From Enterobacter cloacae complex sp. R_G8 (GTDB lineage: Bacteria; Pseudomonadota; Gammaproteobacteria; Enterobacterales; Enterobacteriaceae), in contig NZ_CP102246.1 in assembly GCF_024599795.1 (NCBI RefSeq), forward strand, positions 1,612,001 to 1,676,000: a stretch of DNA of 64,000 nt. Direction: 5' to 3'. Numbering within the stretch: position 1 is the stretch's first letter; every line of letters starts with the position of its first letter. The translations under genes were made by a program, and so were the position numbers. Below the pieces are notes generated by a model. The model was given only the letters and a program-made list of their open reading frames with translations. It searched no databases and was not told where the DNA came from. Below are positions 48,052 through 59,537 of this stretch, piece by piece.

Positions 48052-49266
48052 TTATTGGTGGTATCCGGAGAGGAATCGTCCGAAGCGGCTGATGGCCATT
48101 TCGAGGTCATCTTCGCGCGGTAACGTCACGATACGGACGTGATCCGGCCATGGCCAGTTGAACGCGGTGCCCTGAACCAGCAGCACTTTTTCCTGCAGCA
48201 GGAAATCAAGCACCATTTTCTGGTCATCGTGGATATTGAAGCGCTTCGCGTCGATTTTCGGGAACATGTAGAGCGCGCCATTTGGCTTCACGCAGGAGAC
48301 GCCAGGGATATCGTTGATCAGCTCCCAGGCGCGGTTACGCTGTTCGTACAGGCGCCCGCCAGGCACGATGAACTCGCTGATGCTCTGGTAGCCGCCCAGC
48401 GCCGTCTGGATCGCATGTTGTGCCGGAACGTTGGCGCATAAACGCATGGAGGCCAGCATCTCCAGCCCTTCAATATAACCCCTGGCATGTTTTTTCGGGC
48501 CGTTCAGAACCATCCAGCCCTGACGGAAACCGGCCACACGGTAAGTTTTAGACAGGCCGTTAAAGGTGACGGTTAGCAGATCCGGTGCCAGCGCTGCAAT
48601 AGAGTGGTGTTGCGCCGCGTCATACAGGATCTTGTCGTAAATTTCGTCAGCAAAGATGATCAGGTTGTGCTGACGGGCGATCTCCACGATCTCCATCAGC
48701 AGCTCTTTTGAATAGACCGCACCCGTTGGGTTGTTCGGGTTGATGATCACGATACCGCGCGTGCGGGGGGTGATTTTGGCGCGAATATCGTCGAGATCCG
48801 GGAACCAGTCAGAGGACTCATCGCAGAGATAGTGCACCGCTTTACCGCTGGAAAGTGACACGGCCGCCGTCCACAGCGGATAGTCCGGAGCGGGTACCAG
48901 CATTTCGTCACCGCTGTTCAGCAAGGCCTGCATGGCCTGCACGATCAATTCAGAGACGCCGTTGCCGATATAAATATCCTCAACGGTAACATCACGCATT
49001 CCGCGTGCCTGGTAGTGCTGCATAATGGCTTTGCGTGCGGAGTAAAGTCCTTTTGAATCGCAGTAGCCTTGCGCAGTAGGCAGGTTGCGGATCACATCAA
49101 CCAGGATTTCATCCGGCGCTTCAAAACCAAATGGCGCAGGGTTACCAATGTTGAGTTTCAGAACCTTATTGCCTTCTTCTTCCAGGCGTTTTGCCTCTTT
49201 GAGAACCGGGCCACGGATGTCGTAACAGACGTTATCTAGCTTGCTGGATTTTTCGATAGGGGACAT
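48052..49266 (-). CDS. alaA: Glutamate-pyruvate aminotransferase AlaA
   Basis: AlaA is the main alanine-forming transaminase, moving the amino group from glutamate to pyruvate with PLP. The 404 residues are a class I fold type I aminotransferase. NPNNPTGAVYS, the FADEIYDKILYD segment and the PLP lysine in FNGLSKTYRVAGFRQGW are all present. It is one residue shorter than E. coli AlaA (ends SGYHQ). Transcription starts in the long gap shared with lrhA. In E. coli, Lrp represses alaA; no site is assigned here. Confidence 0.95.
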   Translation of the reverse strand: MSPIEKSSKLDNVCYDIRGPVLKEAKRLEEEGNKVLKLNIGNPAPFGFEAPDEILVDVIRNLPTAQGYCDSKGLYSARKAIMQHYQARGMRDVTVEDIYIGNGVSELIVQAMQALLNSGDEMLVPAPDYPLWTAAVSLSSGKAVHYLCDESSDWFPDLDDIRAKITPRTRGIVIINPNNPTGAVYSKELLMEIVEIARQHNLIIFADEIYDKILYDAAQHHSIAALAPDLLTVTFNGLSKTYRVAGFRQGWMVLNGPKKHARGYIEGLEMLASMRLCANVPAQHAIQTALGGYQSISEFIVPGGRLYEQRNRAWELINDIPGVSCVKPNGALYMFPKIDAKRFNIHDDQKMVLDFLLQEKVLLVQGTAFNWPWPDHVRIVTLPREDDLEMAISRFGRFLSGYHQ

Positions 49267-50330
49267 GAACCTTTAACCTTTTCGCTATTATTGCCACTCC
49301 CTGCCGTGGAAGTCAGCACGGAACAATGTACTCCCCCCTCGCTTCGTTTTGAAGGGTAAACAGAAGAAGATTTTGTGCAATGGATGCATTTCTGAAGAAT
49401 CTATTACGCTGCCTGCATCGAAATTTTATGGTCTAAAGTAATGCATGATTTTAGTAATTAGGCTTATCATGCTGTGAATTTTGATATTTATTGCATATTG
49501 TGCTGTAAAAAATAAAATGAGGGCCAGCGCTCAGTCAAAAGTTTACCTGAGTGACTTTTCGTAAAACCTGAATGCTTCGGGACAAAACACGGGAATAGTC
49601 TGCTTTGGTTAAAAGTTACTCATGTGAAAATAATGTTAAGTGTTATTAATGAATGGCCTTAATCTAAATTAAAATTTATTTATTATTAACCAACAAAATG
49701 CAACTTTAGTTAATTTTAATAAAATTAGTTTAGAAGCTTAACAACACCCTTTAATCCTCAATATTGCAATAAGACTTATAAATAAAGTGGATTTGGGTTA
49801 AGATGTCTTTAAGGAAAGCAGAGGAAAGATACCTGTGTTTTGTATATCTGAGCCTGGTTTTCTGAATTAATTGATTGTTATTGTTGGAGTTATCTCTGGC
49901 TGGAGTGTGCTAAGCACAACCTGCAACGTTGACAGCGCTGCGATATAGATGGCAGAAAAGGTGTCTTACCTTTAATGTAATTTACATTAACCTGCGAACA
50001 TCTAAATATCCTGAACGTTTAAGAGAATAAAAATAACGTCATGAAACGTGCTTTCTGACTGTTGATAAATACACAAAATCATTCACGCTGGATCATGGCG
50101 GCAAGTCTGAGCATCCGCTGACGCTTACTCACGTTAGTGATGGGGGAAGCAGACGTAGCCTTTGCCTCGACAGCTTGAATGATGACGTGTATTAAGGCAG
50201 CACAATAACTATCTGTCAGGCAGTCTGCCGGGCCGGGATGCGAGGGAAAACCTTCAGAGGGAATTGCTTAACTGTTACACACAGCTTCAACCCGGGCAGC
50301 TCCGCACGAGCAACCTGAAAGTGAATAGAT
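49267..50330. promoter_or_regulatory. Long AT-rich alaA-lrhA intergenic region
   Basis: About 1.06 kb without a convincing gene. The part from roughly 49380 to 49870 is visibly AT-rich (runs of TTAATTTTAATAAAATTAG type), typical of H-NS-bound regulatory DNA. The part nearer lrhA has normal composition and would be the long lrhA leader. A 19-bp perfect palindrome lies at 49972-49990. E. coli also has a long lrhA leader, controlled by RcsB and by LrhA itself. I find no clear RcsAB box and no plausible small ORF. Confidence 0.6.
49972..49990. promoter_or_regulatory. 19-bp perfect palindrome in the lrhA leader
   Basis: TTAATGTAATTTACATTAA has 9-bp arms around a single central T. It lies 341 bp before the lrhA ATG. 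The T-N11-A style and symmetry suit a LysR-type or other dimeric regulator, including LrhA itself, but the binder is not known. Confidence 0.55.
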
Positions 50331-51269
50331 ATGATAAATGCAAATCGTCCGATAATGAATCTCGACCTCGATCTGCTGAGAACGTTTGTTGCGGTCGCCG
50401 ACCTCAACACTTTTGCAGCAGCTGCTGCCGCAGTTTGCCGAACCCAGTCCGCCGTCAGCCAGCAAATGCAGCGTCTGGAACAACTGGTTGGTAAAGAGCT
50501 TTTTGCCCGTCATGGGCGTAATAAGCTCTTAACGGAACACGGTATTCAGCTTCTGGGTTATGCCAGGAAAATTCTTCGCTTTAATGACGAAGCATGTATG
50601 TCATTAATGTTTAGCAACCTCCAGGGGGTGCTAACGTTAGGTGCATCTGATGAGTCAGCGGATACTATATTGCCGTTCCTTCTCAATCGAATTAGTTCGG
50701 TTTATCCGAAGCTTGCGCTGGACGTTAGCGTGAAGCGTAATGCTTTTATGATTGAGATGTTAAAAGAGAATGAGGTTGACCTTGTGGTCACCACGCATCG
50801 TCCCGGCCAATTTAACTGCCTGACGCTGCGTACTTCTCCTACGCACTGGTATTGCGCGGCAGAATATGTGCTCCAGCAAGGTGAGCCTATTCCTCTGGTA
50901 TTACTGGATGATCCGAGCCCTTTCCGCGATATGGTGTTGTCGGCGCTCAACGAAGCCAACATTCCATGGCGTCTGGCGTATGTGGCCTCCACGTTGCCTG
51001 CCGTTCGCGCAGCCGTGAAAGCCGGGCTGGGCGTAACCGCTCGTCCGGTGGAGATGATGAGCCCGGATCTGCGTGTGCTGGGTAAATCCGATGGGCTTCC
51101 CGTCCTGCCGGATACGGAGTATCTGCTGTGCCACAATACGTCCAGTAATAACGAGCTGGCGAAAGTGGTGTTCGAGGCAATGGAAAACTACCATAATCCA
51201 TGGCAGTTTGAGCATGTTACCCACGAAGGGGGGGATGATTCCCTGATCGTTGAAGGTGATTTTGAGTGA
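50331..51269 (+). CDS. lrhA: LysR-family regulator LrhA
   Basis: LrhA represses flhDC (motility and chemotaxis) and affects RpoS and type 1 fimbriae in E. coli, and it autoactivates. The 312 residues equal the E. coli length. The N-terminal winged helix-turn-helix spans about residues 12-70 ([36 protein letters not shown]). The substrate-binding-like co-inducer domain covers the rest. The ATG at 50331 ([16 protein letters not shown]) is not preceded by a good ribosome site (GTGAATAGAT), so translation may be weak or controlled. A terminator follows. Confidence 0.95.
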   Translation: MINANRPIMNLDLDLLRTFVAVADLNTFAAAAAAVCRTQSAVSQQMQRLEQLVGKELFARHGRNKLLTEHGIQLLGYARKILRFNDEACMSLMFSNLQGVLTLGASDESADTILPFLLNRISSVYPKLALDVSVKRNAFMIEMLKENEVDLVVTTHRPGQFNCLTLRTSPTHWYCAAEYVLQQGEPIPLVLLDDPSPFRDMVLSALNEANIPWRLAYVASTLPAVRAAVKAGLGVTARPVEMMSPDLRVLGKSDGLPVLPDTEYLLCHNTSSNNELAKVVFEAMENYHNPWQFEHVTHEGGDDSLIVEGDFE

Positions 51270-51308
51270 TCGAGAACTCAAAATTCTGGTAACAAAATGT
51301 AAGTGTAA

Positions 51309-51353
51309 AAAAATGCCACTCGCGCGAATTTCGCCTGGAGTGGCTTTTTTTTT
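51309..51353 (+). terminator. Rho-independent terminator of lrhA
   Basis: An outer stem GCCACT (51315-51320) / AGTGGC (51339-51344) with an inner GCGA/TCGC stem is followed by nine T residues. Confidence 0.88.
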
Positions 51354-51899
51354 GCACAAATTCCCTCCGGGAAACAGGGGGATTGGATGAGAATCCTTAT
51401 TTATCAATGAATAAACAAGTGTTGGTTAAAGTCTGAACAAATTCTTTTCCCACTTCCTTCCCGCCCCCGGCATGTTAATAAAACAGGAAAGATGTTGCCG
51501 TTTTCTTGGTTGAATTAACAAAAGCGTGTCTCAGATCAAGAAAATACTCCTATTTGGGGGGAGGAATCGTTGGCAAATCCTGTCAAAATAGGAGGGTTAT
51601 TTTTTTTACTTCCAAAACGGACACGATTCAACAACATGCATTTGACGGAAAGTCAGCTAGCCACCAGGGTTAAAGGGCACCAAATGTTAATGAGAATCGC
51701 TCGATGTAATTTAATGTGAAGAAACCTTTGTTAAAGTTGACAAAAGGTTATAGAAAGGAGTAAAAAACCCCATCATTTTGCTGTCTATGTCTCATTTCTG
51801 ACAGTTAGTGTAAGGTTATTTGTTCCTCCCCATGAATCGATGTGATGCCCATCTGCCAGCAAGAGCAGTGTCGTCGGTATCACTTTTGATGAGTAAGCA
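51354..51899 (+). promoter_or_regulatory. nuo operon promoter and leader region
   Basis: A 546-bp non-coding, AT-rich stretch between the lrhA terminator and nuoA. E. coli has a comparably long control region here, used by ArcA, FNR, NarL, IHF and Fis, with a leader of more than 200 nt. Individual sites cannot be assigned safely. A 9-bp stem-loop followed by an eight-T run lies at 51547-51607. The nuoA ATG is preceded by GATGAGTAAGCA. Confidence 0.55.
51547..51607 (+). other. Stem-loop plus T-run in the nuo upstream region
   Basis: CTCCTATTT (51547-51555) and AAATAGGAG (51586-51594) pair perfectly around 30 nt, then GGTTA and eight T residues follow. It has terminator-like form, about 300 bp before nuoA. 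It could be a backup lrhA terminator, an attenuator, or chance. Confidence 0.5.
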
Positions 51900-52340
51900 A
51901 TGAGTATGTCAACATCCACAGAAGTCATCGCTCATCACTGGGCATTCGCAATCTTTCTTATTGTAGCCATTGGCCTGTGCTGCCTGATGTTAGTCGGCGG
52001 CTGGTTCCTGGGCGGTCGCGCCCGCGCAAGGCACAAAAACACCCCTTTCGAATCAGGTATTGATTCAGTAGGTTCCGCTCGCTTACGCCTGTCTGCCAAG
52101 TTCTATCTGGTAGCCATGTTCTTCGTCATCTTTGACGTGGAAGCGCTCTACCTTTTCGCATGGTCGACCTCCATCCGCGAAAGTGGTTGGGTAGGCTTTG
52201 TCGAGGCCGCAATTTTCATTTTAGTGCTACTGGCCGGTCTGGTTTATCTGGTGCGTATTGGCGCGCTTGACTGGACGCCTGCGCGTTCACGTCGTGAACA
52301 CATCAACCCGGAAAACAGTATCTCTAATCGTCAGCAGTAA
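51900..52340 (+). CDS. nuoA: NADH-quinone oxidoreductase subunit A
   Basis: NuoA is a small membrane subunit of complex I near the quinone site. The 146 residues have three hydrophobic segments. The conserved loop between the first two includes [15 protein letters not shown], and the acidic [15 protein letters not shown] segment contributes to the E-channel. It matches E. coli NuoA (147 residues). It is first gene of the nuo operon, behind a long control region, and nuoB starts 15 bp after its stop. Confidence 0.96.
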   Translation: MSMSTSTEVIAHHWAFAIFLIVAIGLCCLMLVGGWFLGGRARARHKNTPFESGIDSVGSARLRLSAKFYLVAMFFVIFDVEALYLFAWSTSIRESGWVGFVEAAIFILVLLAGLVYLVRIGALDWTPARSRREHINPENSISNRQQ

Positions 52341-52355
52341 CAGCGAGGCAATAAG

Positions 52356-53030
52356 ATGGATTATACGCTCACCCGCATAGATCCTAACGGTGAGAATGAC
52401 CGTTACCCCCTGCAAAAACAGGAGATCGTAACCGACCCCCTGGAGCAAGAAGTCAATAAAAGCGTGTACATGGGCAAACTCGAACATGCCATGCACGATA
52501 TGGTCAACTGGGGTCGTAAGAACTCCATCTGGCCTTACAACTTTGGCCTTTCCTGCTGCTACGTTGAAATGGTGACGTCATTCACTGCGGTGCATGACGT
52601 TGCGCGTTTTGGGGCAGAGGTATTGCGTGCATCCCCGCGTCAGGCTGACCTGATGGTGGTGGCCGGTACGTGCTTTACCAAGATGGCACCGGTTATTCAG
52701 CGTCTTTATGACCAGATGCTGGAGCCTAAATGGGTTATCTCCATGGGCGCATGTGCAAACTCTGGCGGTATGTACGACATTTACTCCGTTGTGCAGGGCG
52801 TAGATAAGTTTATTCCAGTGGATGTATACATCCCGGGTTGCCCGCCACGTCCGGAAGCTTACATGCAGGCGCTGATGCTGCTGCAGGAATCTATCGGTAA
52901 GGAACGCCGCCCGCTGTCGTGGGTTGTTGGCGATCAGGGTGTCTATCGCGCGAACATGCAGTCTGAGCGCGAGCGTAAACGTGGTGAACGTATTGCCGTC
53001 ACCAACCTGCGTACGCCTGACGAAATTTAA
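52356..53030 (+). CDS. nuoB: NADH-quinone oxidoreductase subunit B
   Basis: NuoB carries iron-sulfur cluster N2, the last redox centre before ubiquinone. The 224 residues provide the tandem cysteines C67-C68 (FGLSCCYVE), C133 (MGACANSGG) and C162 (IPGCPPRPE). The protein is four residues longer than E. coli NuoB near the N-terminus. It is a peripheral-arm subunit next to NuoCD. An 89-bp gap to nuoC holds no obvious signal. Confidence 0.96.
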   Translation: MDYTLTRIDPNGENDRYPLQKQEIVTDPLEQEVNKSVYMGKLEHAMHDMVNWGRKNSIWPYNFGLSCCYVEMVTSFTAVHDVARFGAEVLRASPRQADLMVVAGTCFTKMAPVIQRLYDQMLEPKWVISMGACANSGGMYDIYSVVQGVDKFIPVDVYIPGCPPRPEAYMQALMLLQESIGKERRPLSWVVGDQGVYRANMQSERERKRGERIAVTNLRTPDEI

Positions 53031-53119
53031 TTTGCGCCTGTGGGCCTGGAGAACACCTTCGCATATCACTACTCAAATAGCGCGAAGCCAGGCTTAACAG
53101 TCACCACGGACCATTTGCA

Positions 53120-54922
53120 ATGGTGAACAATATGACCGACTTAACCGCGCAAGAAGCCGCCTGGCAGACCCGGGATCATCTGGATGACCCCGTCATTGGC
53201 GAACTGCGCAACCGTTTTGGGCCGGATGCCTTTACTGTTCAGGCGACCCGCACCGGGGTACCCGTTGTTTGGGTGAAGCGTGAACAATTGCTGGAAGTTG
53301 TCGATTTCCTCAAGAAATTGCCAAAACCTTACGTCATGCTGTTTGACTTACACGGCATGGATGAACGTCTGCGTACGCACCGCCAGGGTCTCCCTGCTGC
53401 GGATTTTTCCGTTTTCTACCACCTGATCTCAATAGACCGCAATACGGATATCATGCTCAAGGTGGCATTGTCTGAAAACGACATGCATCTGCCGACGCTC
53501 ACCAAACTTTTCCCGAACGCTAACTGGTATGAGCGTGAAACCTGGGAAATGTTCGGCATGACCTTCGACGGCCACCCGCATCTGACGCGCATCATGATGC
53601 CGCAGACCTGGACCGGCCACCCGCTGCGTAAAGACTACCCGGCACGTGCGACTGAATTCGATCCGTTTGAGCTGACCAAAGCCAAGCAGGATCTGGAGAT
53701 GGAAGCGCTGACCTTCAAGCCGGAAGACTGGGGCATGAAGCGCGGGACCGAAAACGAGGATTTCATGTTCCTCAACCTCGGTCCAAACCACCCGTCTGCG
53801 CACGGTGCATTCCGTATCATTCTTCAGCTTGATGGCGAAGAGATTGTCGACTGTGTTCCGGATATCGGTTACCACCACCGTGGTGCTGAGAAGATGGGCG
53901 AGCGTCAGTCCTGGCACAGCTACATTCCATATACCGACCGTATCGAGTATCTCGGCGGCTGCGTAAACGAAATGCCTTATGTGCTGGCCGTTGAGAAACT
54001 GGCAGGCATCACCGTGCCGGATCGCGTTAACGTGATTCGCGTCATGCTGTCAGAACTGTTCCGTATTAACAGCCACCTGCTGTACATCTCCACGTTCATC
54101 CAGGACGTCGGTGCGATGACCCCGGTCTTCTTCGCCTTTACCGATCGTCAGAAAATTTACGATCTGGTGGAAGCGATTACCGGTTTCCGTATGCACCCGG
54201 CCTGGTTCCGTATCGGCGGCGTAGCACACGATCTGCCGCGTGGTTGGGACCGCCTGCTGCGTGAATTCCTCGACTGGATGCCGAAACGTCTGGCCTCTTA
54301 CGAGAAAGCCGCGCTGCGTAACACCATCCTGAAAGGCCGTTCCCAGGGCGTTGCCGCCTACGGCGCGAAAGAAGCGCTGGAGTGGGGGACCACAGGTGCA
54401 GGTCTGCGCGCGACCGGTATTGATTTCGACGTGCGTAAAGCGCGTCCTTACTCTGGCTATGAGAACTTCGACTTTGAAGTCCCGGTTGGCGGCGGAGTTT
54501 CCGACTGCTATACCCGTGTGATGCTGAAAGTCGAAGAGCTGCGCCAGAGTCTGCGCATCCTTGAGCAGTGCCTCAACAACATGCCGGAAGGCCCGTTCAA
54601 AGCGGATCACCCGCTGACGACGCCGCCACCGAAAGAGCGCACGCTGCAACATATCGAAACCCTGATCACCCACTTCCTGCAGGTTTCCTGGGGCCCGGTC
54701 ATGCCGGCACAAGAATCCTTCCAGATGATCGAAGCGACCAAGGGTATTAACAGTTACTACCTGACCAGTGACGGCAGCACCATGAGCTACCGTACCCGCG
54801 TGCGTACGCCGAGCTTTGCGCACCTGCAGCAGATCCCGTCCGCCATCCGCGGCAGTCTGGTCTCCGACCTGATTGTGTATCTGGGTAGTATCGATTTTGT
54901 TATGTCAGATGTGGACCGCTAA
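53120..54922 (+). CDS. nuoC: NADH-quinone oxidoreductase fused subunits C/D
   Basis: This is the fused NuoC-NuoD (30- and 49-kDa) peripheral subunit typical of enterobacteria. The 600 residues consist of a NuoC part (about 1-190, [29 protein letters not shown]) and a NuoD part (from about 210, [33 protein letters not shown]) that shapes the quinone pocket with NuoB. No internal stop or frameshift separates them. The start used is ATG 53120 (MVNNM); an ATG four codons in is a possible alternative, and neither has a strong ribosome site. Confidence 0.95.
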   Translation: MVNNMTDLTAQEAAWQTRDHLDDPVIGELRNRFGPDAFTVQATRTGVPVVWVKREQLLEVVDFLKKLPKPYVMLFDLHGMDERLRTHRQGLPAADFSVFYHLISIDRNTDIMLKVALSENDMHLPTLTKLFPNANWYERETWEMFGMTFDGHPHLTRIMMPQTWTGHPLRKDYPARATEFDPFELTKAKQDLEMEALTFKPEDWGMKRGTENEDFMFLNLGPNHPSAHGAFRIILQLDGEEIVDCVPDIGYHHRGAEKMGERQSWHSYIPYTDRIEYLGGCVNEMPYVLAVEKLAGITVPDRVNVIRVMLSELFRINSHLLYISTFIQDVGAMTPVFFAFTDRQKIYDLVEAITGFRMHPAWFRIGGVAHDLPRGWDRLLREFLDWMPKRLASYEKAALRNTILKGRSQGVAAYGAKEALEWGTTGAGLRATGIDFDVRKARPYSGYENFDFEVPVGGGVSDCYTRVMLKVEELRQSLRILEQCLNNMPEGPFKADHPLTTPPPKERTLQHIETLITHFLQVSWGPVMPAQESFQMIEATKGINSYYLTSDGSTMSYRTRVRTPSFAHLQQIPSAIRGSLVSDLIVYLGSIDFVMSDVDR

Positions 54923-54924
54923 TT

Positions 54925-55425
54925 ATGCACGAGAATCAACAACCACAAACCGAGGCTTTTGAGCTGAGTGAAGCAGAGCGTGCCGCCATTGAGCACGAGA
55001 TGCACCACTACGAAGACCCGCGTGCGGCGTCCATTGAAGCGCTGAAAATCGTACAGAAACAGCGTGGTTGGGTGCCGGATGGGGCGATCTATGCGATCGC
55101 AGAAGTGCTGGGTATCCCGGCCAGTGACGTAGAAGGCGTAGCCACGTTCTACAGCCAGATCTTCCGTCAGCCGGTAGGCCGCCATGTGATCCGCTACTGT
55201 GACAGCGTTGTCTGCCACATTACCGGTTATCAGGGCATTCAGGCTGCGATTGAGAAGAAACTCAATATCAAGCCGGGCCAGACCACGTTCGATGGTCGCT
55301 TTACTCTGCTGCCAACCTGCTGCCTGGGTAACTGCGACAAGGGGCCGACCATGATGATTGATGAGGATACTCACAGCCATCTGACGCCGGAAGCCATTCC
55401 TGACCTGCTGGAGCAGTACAAATGA
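54925..55425 (+). CDS. nuoE: NADH-quinone oxidoreductase subunit E
   Basis: NuoE is the 24-kDa-type subunit of the NADH dehydrogenase module, holding the [2Fe-2S] cluster N1a. The 166 residues show the ligands C92 and C97 ([11 protein letters not shown]) and C133 and C137 ([10 protein letters not shown]). The N-terminal helical part precedes the thioredoxin-like domain. It starts 2 bp after nuoC and overlaps nuoF by four bases (ATGA), so the E-F pair is translationally coupled. Confidence 0.96.
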   Translation: MHENQQPQTEAFELSEAERAAIEHEMHHYEDPRAASIEALKIVQKQRGWVPDGAIYAIAEVLGIPASDVEGVATFYSQIFRQPVGRHVIRYCDSVVCHITGYQGIQAAIEKKLNIKPGQTTFDGRFTLLPTCCLGNCDKGPTMMIDEDTHSHLTPEAIPDLLEQYK

Positions 55426-56759
55426 AAACTGTAATTCGTACTGCTGAGACGCATCCGTTGACCTGGCGTCTGCGCGATGACAAACAGCCGGTATGGCTCG
55501 ACGAATACCAGAGCAAAAACGGCTATGCCGGGGCGCGTAAGGCCCTGGGCGGCATGGCACCGGACGACATCGTTAACGCGGTGAAAGAGTCGGGTCTGAA
55601 AGGCCGCGGCGGCGCGGGCTTCTCCACCGGTCTGAAGTGGAGCCTGATGCCAAAAGATGAATCCATGAACATCCGTTACCTGCTGTGTAACGCGGATGAA
55701 ATGGAGCCGGGTACCTATAAAGACCGTCTGCTGATGGAACAGCTACCGCACCTACTGGTAGAAGGCATGCTGATCTCCGCATTCGCGCTGAAAGCGTACC
55801 GTGGTTACATCTTCCTGCGCGGTGAGTACATCGAAGCAGCTGAAAACCTGCGTCGCGCGATTGCCGAAGCGACCGAAGCGGGCCTGCTGGGTAAAAACAT
55901 TCTCGGTACCGGCTTCGACTTCGAGCTGTTCGTGCACACCGGTGCAGGGCGTTATATCTGCGGTGAAGAGACTGCGCTGATTAACTCCCTGGAAGGCCGC
56001 CGTGCGAACCCGCGTTCCAAGCCACCGTTCCCGGCAAGCTCCGGCGTGTGGGGTAAACCGACTTGTGTTAACAACGTCGAAACCCTGTGTAACGTTCCGG
56101 CGATCCTCGCCAACGGCGTGGAGTGGTATCAGGGCATCTCCTCAAGTAAAGATGCCGGTACCAAGCTGATGGGCTTCTCCGGCCGTGTGAAAAACCCAGG
56201 CGTCTGGGAACTGCCGTTCGGTACTACCGCCCGCGAAATTCTTGAAGACTACGCCGGTGGCATGCGCGATGGCCTGAAATTCAAAGCCTGGCAGCCGGGT
56301 GGGGCAGGGACAGACTTCCTGACCGAAGCGCACCTTGACCTGCCGATGGAGTTCGAAAGCATTGGTAAAGCAGGCAGTCGTCTGGGTACGGCGCTGGCGA
56401 TGGCCGTCGACCATGAGATCGGCATGGTATCGCTGGTGCGTAACCTGGAAGAGTTCTTCGCCCGTGAGTCCTGCGGCTGGTGTACACCGTGCCGTGACGG
56501 TCTGCCGTGGAGCGTGAAGATCCTGCGTGCTATCGAACGCGGCGAAGGCCAGCCTGGTGATATCGAGACACTTGAGCAACTGTGTCGATTCTTAGGGCCG
56601 GGTAAAACCTTCTGTGCCCACGCACCGGGTGCCGTCGAGCCGCTGCAGAGCGCGATTAAATATTTCCGCGACGAATTCGAAGCAGGCATCAAGCAGCCGT
56701 TCAGCAATACCCATTCCATCAATGGTATTCAGCCGAACCTGCTGAAAGCACGCTGGTAA
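55422..56759 (+). CDS. nuoF: NADH-quinone oxidoreductase subunit F
   Basis: NuoF binds NADH and FMN and carries [4Fe-4S] cluster N3, the entry point for electrons. The 445 residues include GRGGAGF (61-67) and [13 protein letters not shown] of the nucleotide site, [19 protein letters not shown], and the cluster cysteines C351, C354 and C357 ([11 protein letters not shown]) with a fourth in [10 protein letters not shown]. It matches the E. coli protein in length. It overlaps nuoE and is followed by nuoG after 54 bp. Confidence 0.97.
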   Translation: MKTVIRTAETHPLTWRLRDDKQPVWLDEYQSKNGYAGARKALGGMAPDDIVNAVKESGLKGRGGAGFSTGLKWSLMPKDESMNIRYLLCNADEMEPGTYKDRLLMEQLPHLLVEGMLISAFALKAYRGYIFLRGEYIEAAENLRRAIAEATEAGLLGKNILGTGFDFELFVHTGAGRYICGEETALINSLEGRRANPRSKPPFPASSGVWGKPTCVNNVETLCNVPAILANGVEWYQGISSSKDAGTKLMGFSGRVKNPGVWELPFGTTAREILEDYAGGMRDGLKFKAWQPGGAGTDFLTEAHLDLPMEFESIGKAGSRLGTALAMAVDHEIGMVSLVRNLEEFFARESCGWCTPCRDGLPWSVKILRAIERGEGQPGDIETLEQLCRFLGPGKTFCAHAPGAVEPLQSAIKYFRDEFEAGIKQPFSNTHSINGIQPNLLKARW

Positions 56760-56813
56760 AAACAGAATTTTGATTAACGCTCGGTTTCGGCCGAGCCAAC
56801 TGGAAGCATGCTA

Positions 56814-59537
56814 ATGGCTACGATTCATGTAGACGGCAAAGAATACGAAGTCAACGGGGCGGACAACCTGCTGGAAGCTTGTCTGTCTCTTGGCCTCGAT
56901 ATTCCGTACTTTTGCTGGCATCCGGCGCTGGGCAGCGTCGGTGCTTGCCGCCAGTGTGCGGTGAAGCAATATCAAAACGCGGAAGACACGCGTGGTCGCC
57001 TGGTGATGTCCTGTATGACGCCAGCCACTGAAGGCACCTTTATTTCGATTGATGACGAAGAAGCCAAACAGTTCCGTGAAAGCGTTGTGGAATGGTTGAT
57101 GACCAACCACCCGCACGACTGCCCGGTCTGTGAAGAGGGCGGTAACTGCCACCTTCAGGATATGACCGTAATGACCGGTCACAGCTTCCGTCGCTATCGC
57201 TTTACCAAGCGTACTCACCGTAACCAGGACCTGGGGCCGTTCATCTCTCACGAAATGAACCGCTGCATCGCCTGCTACCGCTGCGTGCGTTACTACAAAG
57301 ATTACGCAGACGGTCAGGATCTGGGCGTGTATGGCGCACATGACAACGTCTACTTCGGTCGTCCGGAAGACGGTACGCTTGAGAGCGAATTCTCCGGTAA
57401 CCTGGTGGAAATCTGTCCGACCGGTGTATTCACCGATAAAACCCACTCCGAGCGTTACAACCGTAAGTGGGACATGCAGTTTGCACCAAGCATCTGCCAG
57501 CAGTGTTCGCTGGGCTGTAACACCAGCCCGGGTGAGCGCTACGGCGAACTGCGTCGTATCGAAAACCGTTACAACGGTACCGTAAACCATTACTTCCTGT
57601 GCGACCGCGGTCGTTTCGGCTATGGCTATGTGAACCTGAAAGACCGTCCGCGTCAGCCGGTTCAGCGCCGTGGCGACGACTTCATCACCCTGAACGCTGA
57701 ACAGGCGATGCAGGGTGCGGCAGATATTCTGCGTCAGTCGAAGAAAGTGATCGGTATCGGTTCCCCACGTGCCAGCATCGAAAGCAACTTCGCGCTGCGT
57801 GAGCTGGTGGGGGCGGAAAACTTCTACACCGGTATCGCTCAGGGCGAGCAGGAACGTCTGCAGCTGGTACTGAAAGTGCTGCGCGAAGGCGGTATTCATA
57901 CCCCTGCGCTGCGCGAAATCGAATCGTATGATGCGGTTCTGGTGCTGGGCGAAGATCTGACGCAGACCGGCGCTCGCGCGGCTCTGGCGGTTCGCCAGGC
58001 GGTGAAGGGTAAAGCACGTGAAATGGCAGCGGCACAGAAAGTGGCTGACTGGCAGATTGCGGCAATCCTCAACATCGGCCAGCGCGCGAAGCATCCTCTG
58101 TTTGTGACGAACGTCGACAACACCCGTCTGGACGATATCGCCGCGTGGACCTACTGTGCGCCGGTTGAAGATCAGGCGCGTCTTGGATTTGCCATTGCCC
58201 ATGCGCTGGACAGCAACTCTCCGGCCGTTGAACTGGATCGTGACCTGCAGAGCAAGGTCGACGTGATTGTTCAGGCGCTGGCGGGGGCGAAGAAACCACT
58301 CATTATCTCCGGGACTAATGCCGGTAGCGCCGAGATTATTCAGGCTGCCGCGAACGTTGCCAAAGCCCTGAAAGGCCGTGGTGCGGACGTTGGCGTCACC
58401 ATGATTGCCCGTGCGGTGAACAGCATCGGTCTGGGTATGATTGGCGGCGGCTCGCTGGAAGCAGCGTTAAGCGAACTGGAATCCGGTGCCGCTGACGCCG
58501 TTGTGGTGCTGGAAAATGACCTGCATCGCCATGCATCAGCCGCGCGTGTCGACGCTGCACTCTCTAAAGCGCCGCTGGTGATGGTAATCGACCATCAGCG
58601 CACCGCGATTATGGATAAAGCGCACCTGGTGCTCTCTGCGGCAAGCTTCGCAGAAAGCGACGGTACGGTTATCAACAACGAAGGCCGCGCACAGCGTTTC
58701 TTCCAGGTTTATGACCCGGCGTACTACGACAGCAACACCGTGATGCTGGAAAGCTGGCGCTGGCTGCACTCCCTGCACAGCACCGTGCAGAGCCGTGAAG
58801 TGGACTGGACTCAGCTCGACCACGTTATCGATGCGGTAGTCGAAAAACTGCCTCAACTGGCAGGCATTAAAGATGCCGCGCCTGAAGCGAGCTTCCGTAT
58901 TCGCGGCCAGAAACTGGCGCGTGAACCGCACCGTTACAGTGGCCGTACCGCGATGCGTGCCAATATCAGCGTGCACGAACCGCGTCAGCCGCAGGATAAA
59001 GACACCATGTTCGCCTTCTCTATGGAAGGGAACAACCAGCCGTCTGCGCCACGTTCACAGATCCCATTCGCATGGGCGCCGGGCTGGAACTCCCCGCAGG
59101 CGTGGAACAAGTTCCAGGCGGAAGTGGGCGGTTCATTGCGTCACGGCGATCCGGGCGTGCGTCTGATTGAAGCCTCCGAAACCGGTCTGGACTTCTTCAC
59201 GACCGTTCCGACGAGCTTCCAGGCGCAGGACGGTAGCTGGCGTATTGCGCCGTACTACCATCTGTTTGGTAGCGACGAGCTGTCCCAGCGTTCACCGGTA
59301 TTCCAGCAGCGTATGCCGCAGCCGTACATCAAGCTTAACCCGGCAGACGCCGCGAAGCTTGGCGTCAACGCGGGTGCGAACATCGCCTTTAGCTATGACG
59401 GCCAGACCATCAGCCTGCCGCTGATTATCTCTGAAGGTCTGACAGCAGGGCAGGTTGGTCTGCCGATGGGTATGCCTGGCATCGCGCCGGTACTGGCGGG
59501 TGCGCGTCTTGATAACCTGCAGGAGGCAAAAGCATGA
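56814..59537 (+). CDS. nuoG: NADH-quinone oxidoreductase subunit G
   Basis: NuoG is the largest subunit of complex I. The 907 residues begin with a ferredoxin-like domain for cluster N1b ([14 protein letters not shown]), then the His/Cys N5 site ([18 protein letters not shown]) and N4 cysteines ([14 protein letters not shown]). A molybdopterin-oxidoreductase-like domain follows with the extra N7 cluster ([21 protein letters not shown]), a feature of E. coli-type complexes. The ATG at 56814 is used because GGAAG sits seven bases before it; an ATG two codons upstream touches that site. It overlaps nuoH by four bases. Confidence 0.96.
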   Translation: MATIHVDGKEYEVNGADNLLEACLSLGLDIPYFCWHPALGSVGACRQCAVKQYQNAEDTRGRLVMSCMTPATEGTFISIDDEEAKQFRESVVEWLMTNHPHDCPVCEEGGNCHLQDMTVMTGHSFRRYRFTKRTHRNQDLGPFISHEMNRCIACYRCVRYYKDYADGQDLGVYGAHDNVYFGRPEDGTLESEFSGNLVEICPTGVFTDKTHSERYNRKWDMQFAPSICQQCSLGCNTSPGERYGELRRIENRYNGTVNHYFLCDRGRFGYGYVNLKDRPRQPVQRRGDDFITLNAEQAMQGAADILRQSKKVIGIGSPRASIESNFALRELVGAENFYTGIAQGEQERLQLVLKVLREGGIHTPALREIESYDAVLVLGEDLTQTGARAALAVRQAVKGKAREMAAAQKVADWQIAAILNIGQRAKHPLFVTNVDNTRLDDIAAWTYCAPVEDQARLGFAIAHALDSNSPAVELDRDLQSKVDVIVQALAGAKKPLIISGTNAGSAEIIQAAANVAKALKGRGADVGVTMIARAVNSIGLGMIGGGSLEAALSELESGAADAVVVLENDLHRHASAARVDAALSKAPLVMVIDHQRTAIMDKAHLVLSAASFAESDGTVINNEGRAQRFFQVYDPAYYDSNTVMLESWRWLHSLHSTVQSREVDWTQLDHVIDAVVEKLPQLAGIKDAAPEASFRIRGQKLAREPHRYSGRTAMRANISVHEPRQPQDKDTMFAFSMEGNNQPSAPRSQIPFAWAPGWNSPQAWNKFQAEVGGSLRHGDPGVRLIEASETGLDFFTTVPTSFQAQDGSWRIAPYYHLFGSDELSQRSPVFQQRMPQPYIKLNPADAAKLGVNAGANIAFSYDGQTISLPLIISEGLTAGQVGLPMGMPGIAPVLAGARLDNLQEAKA

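Noticed and set aside
53120..54922. Possible frameshift fusion of nuoC and nuoD
   Set aside because: The fused C/D gene is the normal enterobacterial form, not an artefact.
56811..58202. Long open frame (463 codons) antisense to nuoG
   Set aside because: It is a shadow of a GC-rich, strongly biased gene; no ribosome site and no family resemblance.
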